Positions 55,703 to 64,000 of a DNA stretch of 64,000 bases are shown here, piece after piece (position 1 is the stretch's first letter; each line of letters begins with the position of its first letter). Both the position numbers and the translations under genes were made by a program. The notes below the pieces were generated by a model. It saw only the letters and a list, made by a program, of their open reading frames with translations, made no database searches and was not told the DNA's origin. Origin of the DNA: Zarea fungicola. Lineage: Eukaryota; Ascomycota; Sordariomycetes; Hypocreales; Cordycipitaceae. The stretch is taken from assembly GCA_900169235.1 (NCBI GenBank), contig FWCC01000153.1:40733-104732 (forward strand). Reading direction: 5' to 3'.

Positions 55703-58700
55703 TTAAAAAAATTCATTGCGCAAACGCCCCAAATACTATATGGGGGTATATAGGAAACAGTCCAATTAAATATAGATTATAGACTTTCAAATTTACATTA
55801 CAATATTGTACATGCTACCAACTTATGGGAAGGGTCCCAGCATATAGTTGTTGGTTCTATGTTGGTTAGGTGTTGCTGGAAGCATCTACCATTCAAGCTC
55901 ATCAATGTCTTTGGCTCCGTCTAATTTACTTTGAGATTTTTAAATCTTGCATTATTTCTACCAATTGAAAAAGGAAGTAGTTTTTCATAAGTCTGTAACA
56001 GCTTTTCATCTCCATCATTACATGGCGTGTGCGAGGGAAACTGGAGGAGAGTGCTTGCGTTACCCTATCATGGGCGATTCTACTCATCTATAACCACAAG
56101 ACTTGTCGACGGCTCTTTAAAGCAAGCTCGGAGTCAACTCCTGGCAATATATCCGCGCAGTCACACGTGACCCTGTGGTATCCGACTGATCGGTAGGAGA
56201 GCGTCTGGTTGCCTCTTTGCTGCGAACATTGTCAAGGCTCTTGAACGGCAGGAGCTTTTTTTCCTTGACTTCGCACCACTACTAAACAGGAATCCTCTGC
56301 ATATATGCATATATGTAGAACATTAAAGACCAACTTCGAGGGCCCAACTTGCTGCGATGCTACAATAACCCATCGCGACTAGCACAAGGTCCGGTCATGG
56401 AGCAAGTATTCTTTCATGGCATCCTCACTGGTGAGCACGAAATTGCAACTCAGCAGCGCACTAGCCTTTGACAGACTGATCGACACACACACCGACACTC
56501 TTATCGAATACTCACTTCTAGCCTCGGGCTCAAGAGGCTGGCAGCCGGTATGACCTCACATAAGCAACGTTGCACATATGCAAGATGAGCCGGCACTACC
56601 GATCTATGCTAAAAAGAAGAAGAGGAAGAAGAACGAGAATAAGGAGAAGAAATTAAAAAGAGGAAAAATATTATATAGCATCACCGTATCTCATAAAGCG
56701 CCATGCCTGTATGCGCCGCGTGCATTCATGTGCATTACAAGACTGCAGATTAACTAATACAAATGGCCTTTGTATGCAGCTGCCTCTCGATAATGCGACA
56801 CCCCTGGCGTGGCATGCAAACCGCTGAAACCACACCAAAGAGCAGGCCAGGGTCTTTGAAACACCCGCGGCAGCAACGAATCTCACCAGGATGGATGGTT
56901 AAAAAAAGCCTTTTTTCTTTACACGTCGTACAAATTACGAATACTTTGTAGATCCCTTGGGATGCGCATGCACTTGTTATATACTAATGGACAGTCTGTC
57001 ATTGGGGCTGAAGTATGGCAATCATACCTTGACAAAACGAGCTTTCCAGCACAAGGTTCTGGTTTTTTTTAGTGGAATATTCCGTGTGATCAATTCCCCG
57101 ACACACATGGCCCCTTTTTACAAACGTGAGACTGCCACGCCATGGGCGGAGTTGCCGTGACAGGCGCTCGTGCCATGTCCCAAGAGCATCAACTGCGTCA
57201 AGGGCTACGGCTTTTCGGTGATGGGGGCGGTCAAGATAATATTTGACGGCAAACGCGAGTCTTTGGATAAAATAACCCTTCTACTCCCCCGCTCATGAAG
57301 ATGCAGGCATGGTGCGGGTGTGCTGGGGTGTCCGGCTGCATCCGCCAGTGTGCTGGGGTGGATGATCATAATTTGGGAGCGACGCTACTTGTTCATAGGC
57401 ACGAGGGCTATGTAGGCTGTCGATTACGGAGTAGTAGGACCGCTATTGGGTTGTTTGCCAGGAAGCAGCAGTATTTCAGGTCGACTGAGTCCTGGGCTCA
57501 GCAATTGCAGTCGCATCGTGTCTGGAGCCCTATAATTGGGGCATTGATGTCTTGATGGCCGAGATGAGGTTCTACTGGTAGATGGCGCCTGAATGGCGCG
57601 TGCGTAGATGTGAGCGCAATGGAGAAGGCGAGACACGAATAAAGGCCAAGCTCGAGATGGGGGCAATGGCATGGGTTGCCTGTCCGTGTTGACCTGTTTT
57701 CCAGAAGCAATACGAACGGAGTCGTGCGACAGATGGTACACGCAGGACTGCGAGACGTGTAGAATTTCCGCGGCATGTCTTGCCTTGCAACGGTCTAGTG
57801 GAAGCGATCGCTGTGAGTGTACATAAACGAGCCAGGATGGTGCATATTTTTGGACATGATGCTGTCCATCATCATTGATTGATGAGATGCCATGGATACC
57901 AATATATATGAGGCTGTGTGGTCAGTACACTAGGCGAGAAGGAATCTGGTGCAGGGTGCCGGCCGCCGATCTCCTTCCAGAAAGACAGCTTGGCTGGGAC
58001 GCCACAACGTGTCGCTCGGGGCGAGGTGTGGGCGCTGTTGGTTTCTGACTGGCTGCGGTTCCTGATGTGAGGGGCGCTGGACAAGACTGGTAAAAGCATA
58101 TTTTGCTCATGCCCAGGTGGTGGTCTTGGCTGATGGTTGGGGCGAGTCGTCGTAATTTTGAAATGCCGTTTGCACGTTGCAACTTACTGGCACAAGCAAG
58201 TTGAGACAGGCTGTTGGAAGCGCTTCAACGTAAGCAGGCGTGGCGGTCGTGACGGTCGTGGCGGCCGTGGCGAAGCGTGGCTTTGCAGATTTTTAGAACG
58301 AACCTCTGCCCTATCAACACCCATTCGCGTGCAGGCAGCTTCTTGAGTGAATTGCCATTGTACATTACTCTGAATAGGCGCAGAAAACGGATCTGTGCAT
58401 CTTTATTATTACTGTACACTGTCAATAGCCGCACGCTCTGATTCTATTGGGCAGCGTACAGGCAGCACAGGTAGCACAGGTAGCACTGGCAGCAAACGGC
58501 GAAACACAGAGACTGATACACACTGCTGTGATACTAATTATATGCAATACAGCCTACTCCCGATCAAGTCGCCATTTCACCCTCGGCATTGTTTTACCAA
58601 TTTCACGTCTCCTCCTATTTTCTGCTTTGCCCCTCCATCTCACCTGCACCACTGCCTCGCCAGCACAGAAAGACGGCGGCACACCCAAGCCATCATCGCA

Positions 58701-59093
58701 AAAGGCACACCCCCTGCCCCGCGTCCTGCATTTGCTCCACCACACGCCTCTGCCCTCAACGCAGTTCCGTGCCCTGCTTCCTCAGCTTTCTTCTGCGCCG
58801 ACGCTGGACTGTTGCAACTTTTTACACCCACCCAATCCGCTCTCTCGACGACTGCCGTTTGCTCGCTCACCTCGTTATCAGTAGCCTGCCCCTGGCATTG
58901 CATGCCGACAAATTACGCTTGCCTACGTACATTTGACGCCGTCTGAGGATCCAGCCCTCCCACCCACACACATCAAAGAGGATCTGCCTCTTGCCCTGGC
59001 TTTGCCCACGCCACCCCAGTCTCTACTTAAACTACACCTGCCCTTCCCGGCGTTTTAAAGGCTCTCTTGAGAGTCTTGTTCTGCTCCTCCCAT
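55703..59093. other. 3.4-kb intergenic region, no supported gene
   Basis: AT-rich at 55720-56000 (3' flank) and A/G-rich at 56611-56670. 9-bp tandem repeats at 58240-58271 (GGTCGTGGC-type) and 58461-58496 (CAGGTAGCA-type). A pyrimidine/C-rich leader (about 58600-59090) precedes the phosducin-like gene. Open frames here show no family features. Confidence 0.45.
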
Positions 59094-60061
59094 ATGGCTT
59101 CGACCACGGCTGCCCAAGACGAATTCAATCAGCTTCTTGCAAACAACAGGGCCCGAACCACGTCACACCCCGAAGATAGCCACGACGACGACGACTACGC
59201 CCGGTCTGAAGACGACCTCAGCGAGGAAGACAGATACCGCAACGCCCAGATTGACGAAGCCATGCGTGCACCAACAATCGCCTCAGACATCAAGCTCCCT
59301 CCCGCGTCCTTTGACAGCGACCACTTCACCGGCGTCAAGGGCGTCATTGCCGATGCCCGCAGCTACGAGACGGCGCGCAAGACGAAATGGAGCGATCGCG
59401 CACGCAACGCCCGCCGCAGCATCCTCGGCTTCGCAGGCATCGCGCAGCAGCCGCCTACCGGCAACAGCGTACGCATCACCGGCGGCGCCAAGTCGGAAAG
59501 CGACACGGACGACGAGGCCAAGAGCAGCAACGGCGATGATGACTTTTTAAACGAGTGGCGGGAAAGCCGCCGGCGGGAGCTCGAGAGTGCCGCGAACCGT
59601 GCCGTACGGACAAGGAAGACGAGCCCGAGTTTCCGCGTCTACGGCCGTCTCGATGTAGTGGATGCCATGGGATATCTTGACGCCATTGAAAAGGTCAGCC
59701 GCGAAACGACGGTGGTTGTCTTTGTGTATGACAATGAGGTAAGCAGTCCACGCACAAGCAAATCCAAAGTCATGTTTTATTCGAGGCACAAGTTAACCAA
59801 CACTCCATGCAGTGCGAGGTATCAGCGGCGATTGAAGACGCTCTCCTGCCCTTGGTATACACAAATACCACGACACATTTCGTCAAGGTCCACTACGACG
59901 ACATTGAGTTTGACCCGGCTGCCGTGCCCGCGCTTCTGGCGTACCGCAACCAAGGCGATCTCGTCGCCAACCTCACTGGCATTATCGAAATGATGCCCGA
60001 CGACGATAACTTTGACTCGAGCACGCTCAAGAGCATTCTCCAGCAGCACAATGTGCTGTGA
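59094..60061 (+). CDS. bdm1: Phosducin-like protein, class I (G-beta-gamma chaperone, BDM-1 type)
   Basis: Cytosolic co-chaperone that, in fungi and animals, works with the CCT chaperonin to fold G-beta and assemble G-beta-gamma. The class I signature FTGVKGVIADARSY (compare TGPKGVINDWR of phosducins) is at about residues 78-91. Two exons: 59094-59738 and 59813-60061, with a 74-nt intron (GTAAGC...TGCAG), phase 0, giving 297 residues. The acidic N-terminus (EDSHDDDDYARSEDDLSEED) is followed by a helical domain with DFLNEWRESRRREL. Then a thioredoxin-like fold: YLDAIEKVSRETTVVVFVYD, CEVSAAIEDALLPLV across the splice, VPALLAYRNQGDLVANLTGI, and a C-terminal acidic helix. No CxxC redox site, as usual for this family. 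Lies 7.8 kb downstream of its client G-beta, same strand. Confidence 0.93.
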
Positions 60062-61993
60062 GGGACGGGATGGATGTTTTCTGAGAATATCAGATCTCAC
60101 GACGCGACATGTAACGATACCCCATTTGATCAACACTTTTTCTTTAGTACAGCCCTAGGCTTGTTTGGAACTGCCTGGCTTGACTCTTTCATGCTTCCAT
60201 TCTTTCATGCTTCCACTCTTGCATGCTTCTACCTCTTTCATGCTTTTACCACTTTCATTTTTCTTGCATCTTGGTTGTGCTGCATTTCGGTGGCTTTATT
60301 AGCGGCGTTGACGCCGTCTCTTTGCTTCTTCCTAATTTCTCTGGCTCTCTTCTCTTTTTACCTCTAGATTTGGAGGACTTGTATTCCCACATAATATGGG
60401 CGGCATAAATCTTTCGGTTGTTTAAAAGGATAATTATATATAAGTATATTGGCGTTTACGTCGGATTTGGTCTTTAACTTTATTCTCATTCCACTCGGTC
60501 TTGTCTTGCTATGCACTGCTCTGCTTGTGAAATTGTTCGACTTGTGCCTTGCGCTTCCAAACTTGTTATTTATGATTTTTATACGTTTGATCTTCTAGCG
60601 TTTGATACATTTACAGGCCCTGAATCTGTTCCGCTTCATGATTTTTCAAGTGGGGTTCCTTTTTTTTTTTCTCGTCTAAAGAGAATGCAAACCTATACAA
60701 ATAAAATGCAACCTTAATCACTCAACCTTTGATTTAATGCCTTGCTGTCCAGTCTAGAGGTTTATTAGTGAGAAGAGGCGTGTCGCGTGATGGTCGACGA
60801 CACCAAGCCCACCAAGGTGGCGTGGAATGACACAGGGGCCATGGAGGGGCAGCGGACAGCGGACCGCACTACCAGGAGGGATCTGTTTTCTGACATGCTA
60901 AAAAAATATGCCGGGCACCTAAGGTAGACCGAGCTGCACAATAAGTGTCTTCATTTGTCCGTCAAAGATATAAATGACCATTTTCATTGCACATGGAAGT
61001 TATCGTTATATGTACCTGCTAGTACCCTGCAAATATTAATACTACTTCTTTGGTTGAGAAGATAAATGGAAACCTATTTCTAGGTGCTCCTTTGTCGAGT
61101 TGCGCATCAGACAGACTAAATAGTAAGCAGCAGAATACATGTCCATGTATTCTTAAATACGGCCAAGACGAGGAAATGGTTTTGTAGCACCATTTCACTT
61201 TTAACCAACCGAAATGCCATTCTAAATGCTACGTTGCAAATTTTGCGTATTACCTCTATAGTTGGTTACGATGCGTCTTATCTCGCAGCTTCAATTGACA
61301 CGAGAACTCGTCCACCAAGTCGACTTTGGCCTTCAATCTCCCCATTCCTTACAAGTACATACTTGACCTCGGCTGATTGGCTCGGCCTGCTGCCTTGGTC
61401 AAGCTCTAGTCGGTATCATGCAAGGCTTTGACTCTTTCAAGGTACTTTTGAAGCTTCAACTCCCTCTAGGCTGCCTTTGGAAATGGTCGGGGTCCGCTCG
61501 CGTTCCCCAAAACGGCAGATTAGGCGAGCCTAGCCAACACTAGACAGCCTCGACAAGACGGATAGAAACAACTACAGCTAGATTCTGCTGTAATGCATTG
61601 GCCAACTAGCGCATCTGATTTCTGATATCTGCGCCTTATGATCGGCTCAATATCCAAAAGCAGTAAATTATGTGCTAGCGTCGAAGCTGAAAATTCTCCT
61701 ACTGGTAGCCTGGTTGCCTGGATCTGGATAGCCTGCAGAAATCTCGCTGTGTATACCGCTCTCGTGGGGTTGCGTTGGGGATCAGCATCCCATCGCCATG
61801 CTCGCTCAAAAACATTTTTTTTTTGATGATACTTGTATGCAAGTTTGGCCATGGGGAAAAATTGGTAATACGATATGTGACCTGCTGGTGAAGGAATATA
61901 AATACGGCACGTCTAGCTCCATGTCTCCCAACTTCGCGATATCCAACTCAAGATCCTACACTCATCCTAAAAATACCCTTTACTCTTTACAAT
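60062..61993. other. Intergenic with promoter of secreted protein gene
   Basis: A T-rich 3' flank with a T-run at about 60659-60670. TATAAATA at 61897-61904 belongs to the next gene. No gene supported. Confidence 0.45.
61897..61904 (+). promoter_or_regulatory. TATA box of secreted protein gene at 61994
   Basis: TATAAATA, 90 nt upstream of the ATG. Confidence 0.55.
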
Positions 61994-62320
61994 ATGAAGC
62001 TCACTGCTACTATTCTGCCAATGGTCATGGCACTGCAGGCGTCAGGCGTGCATGCCGCACATGTAGTCGTGACTTGGGGTCAATGCAAATCCTCATATGA
62101 AGAACAAACACAGACCAACGACGAGGTATGCACCAACGTCAGCGGCATGAAGTCAGAAACCCTGTGCAGACTCCGTGTCGATTATAAGTACTGCGACTTC
62201 TATACTACTGCATGCTTCGTGCCGTGGGGCGAGACGAGAAGGCTGTCGAGCGATCAGGGCACAGTCGATGTACATGGATGGCCGTCCATTAAGGCTTACG
62301 CGTGTTATGGAGATTCCTAG
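61994..62320 (+). CDS. Small secreted protein with six cysteines
   Basis: 108 residues, one exon, start ATG at 61994 in good context (ACAATATGA). Signal peptide MKLTATILPMVMALQASGVHA. The mature part is about 87 residues with six cysteines (in GQCKS, EVCTN, TLCRL, KYCDF, TACFV, YACYG), enough for three disulfides. One N-glycosylation sequon NVS. No known domain recognised. Nothing links it by sequence to the eight-cysteine protein at 55273 beyond type and size. Extracellular effector-like role is inference. Confidence 0.8.
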   Translation: MKLTATILPMVMALQASGVHAAHVVVTWGQCKSSYEEQTQTNDEVCTNVSGMKSETLCRLRVDYKYCDFYTTACFVPWGETRRLSSDQGTVDVHGWPSIKAYACYGDS

Positions 62321-64000
62321 GCTTAATTAGCCAAAGGGTATGATTTTTAATAGCCGTAACACATATTGTTTTTTGTACTTATGCTCGACTAGGGTCGCGT
62401 TTGCCATTGCAGCTGGCGGTAGTCGACTGAAGTGACTGATCAAACCACGAGGATTGGATAACTGGATGCACGCGTTGACGACGGAGGCCTGTCGCGGATA
62501 CGAAAGGACGCCTCCCGCGATGGGTGCTGTAAATTCTTTCCCTTTCTGTTTTATGGTATATAGAGAGGAATTCCTCCTTGCCAACTAGATGGGAATTCCA
62601 ACTTACATCACAGCTCTGTGCCAACCGACCGCTGCCCTCTCAGTAAATGCTCTGTGATACCCAACTTTCTGTTCAACCAATAGCGATAAATGGCCCAGGC
62701 GAGGACATGTGAGGATGTAGTGGCCAAGTTTGGTGTTGAGCTCGGGATAAATATCAATGTGCACGTTCATGAGTGCGTATAAACTACAGAGCATGTAACC
62801 TATAACATTTTATTTGGTTACAATCCTTATAACGCTCTAATGGTGTGGTTCTTTAGTTATATGCTCTATAGAAAGTCTGAGATACGTTAAAATCCAACAT
62901 ATTTAAATACTGACATGATTTTGCATCCCGACGCATGCCATTCGACGTCTACTAGACATGTCAGAAAATACCCCCCAACTCAGATAGGACTGGGTAAGAC
63001 AACCCCGCAGCGATTCCGGGTCCACTGCAAGGCGCCAGTAAGTAGTGCCGTGGCGCTATATCTAAACTGAGGCAGTGGAGAAGCAGGCCACGAAACGTCA
63101 TCAGTCTGGCCCGATAATGGGAATGGGAATGAGAATGGCATATGCTGGAAATGGGATATCTGTAAAGTTTTGACAGGAACTCAAGATGACCTTAACCCCG
63201 ACTGTTGTTGATGCAACTGGATATGAGGGATCGTCTCCATCCTGCACACTCCTTCTACAGTATTGTAGTACGGAGCCGGGCCTGTTGGAGGACTATCAGT
63301 ACCTGACAGTCGGTATTCCACATCATATTTATAGCTTCGCTAGCTCTCGCCCTGCAGCGCAATCCAGCCGAGTCTGATCCATGCATCCCATCATGTGGCC
63401 AAAACGAGGGGTTGATTATGTGTACACTATCTGCGCAGGCAACGAATGGCAGCGCCGCCATCCGCCGGCGGGGTGATGAAGAGCGCCTCCAGGTCCCATG
63501 TCTTTGCCGGTACAGTGTGGTGTCCTGACGCAAGGTACTCGAGCCTGCCGTCTGGCTACACCATAAGCGCCGTACTTACAGTGTGAATTTGACAGCGAGC
63601 ATCGCCAACTCGCACCCTAATGCACTTGATGCCTACCGTGCATCTTGGTGGCACTGTGCCTTGCCTCGTCGGTACCTGTCGGTGCCTGTATTGCCTGTAT
63701 TGCCTGTATTGCCTGTAGTGCGCCATCCATCCGCTGTACTCCCTGGCACGCATTCTCCATCTCCGTCCCATCCCACCTTCCCGAGTGACATGCTGTTCTG
63801 AAGCCCCTCCAGCTCTTCATCTTTCCTCATTTCCCTTTTGACTTCGTCTTGCAGCAGAAGAAAATCTGTTTCTTTCTCTGACCTCAGCAAACAGAGTTTC
63901 GTTTTGTTTGCTGCTCTACTGAAAGCCGCACCCACTTGATCAAGCTCCCGCTGCTCCGAGAACGTTTCATGTACCTAGACAAGGGGGTGACAAAAAAACC
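62321..64000. other. Right-end intergenic region with 9-bp tandem repeat
   Basis: No gene is supported up to the window end. A 9-bp repeat (TGCCTGTAT x4) lies at 63683-63718. The frames that overlap it are repeat artefacts. Confidence 0.4.
63683..63718. repeat. 9-bp tandem repeat TGCCTGTAT x4
   Basis: Four consecutive copies, the last ending in G. Directly visible. Confidence 0.9.

Noticed and set aside
1..64000. CRISPR arrays, insertion sequences, integrons, phage or bacterial operons
   Set aside because: The window is fungal; the repeats seen lack spacer structure and no transposase or integrase frame was found.

Overview
The window is eukaryotic and reads as a filamentous ascomycete, most likely a Sordariomycete of the Hypocreales type. 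The evidence is the gene content and the gene structure. There is a chitin synthase export chaperone (Chs7), a 359-residue G-protein beta subunit, a class I phosducin-like protein, a cAMP-receptor-like GPCR and a lipase-NACHT-HEAT NLR. Introns are short (47-101 nt, with one of 250 nt), follow GT-AG, and often carry CTAAC/TTAAC branch sites. No bacterial, plasmid or phage features are present. The order-level placement is inference.

Layout. 0-9 kb is accessory in character: a partial small secreted protein, an M20 amidohydrolase, a GMC oxidoreductase that is intact except for one reading-frame break, and a probable cytochrome P450 remnant. 9-18 kb holds a GPCR, two related small membrane proteins sharing a CCCW-x-PC motif, a large protein of unknown function with proline-rich and coiled-coil parts, and a small Ser/Ala-rich protein on the minus strand. 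19.8-23.6 kb is a five-exon NLR gene with two almost identical HEAT repeats. 24.5-27.2 kb encodes a fungal DUF3716-like Cys-motif protein. A 7.8-kb gene-poor stretch follows. Then come Chs7 (35-36 kb) and a Clg1-like Pho85-type cyclin (37.9-40.1 kb), both on the minus strand. A 9.7-kb gene-poor interval separates these from the G-beta gene (49.8-51.3 kb), an SRPK-like kinase, a Cys-rich secreted protein, the phosducin-like protein (59.1-60.1 kb) and another secreted Cys-rich protein (62.0 kb).

How the genes relate. Three genes belong to one pathway, heterotrimeric G-protein signalling: the receptor, the beta subunit and the phosducin-like co-chaperone that assembles G-beta-gamma. They lie on the same strand but are 8-38 kb apart. 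Chs7 and the cyclin are core growth genes. The NLR, the small secreted proteins and the broken GMC/P450 pair are typical fast-evolving accessory genes. Several accessory genes have a clear TATA box 70-160 nt upstream of the ATG.

Most coding joins below come from reading splice sites and checking that phase is kept across exons. They were not tested against transcripts. Long intergenic stretches contain many short tandem repeats (8-15 bp units) and homopolymer runs, but no gene that I can support.
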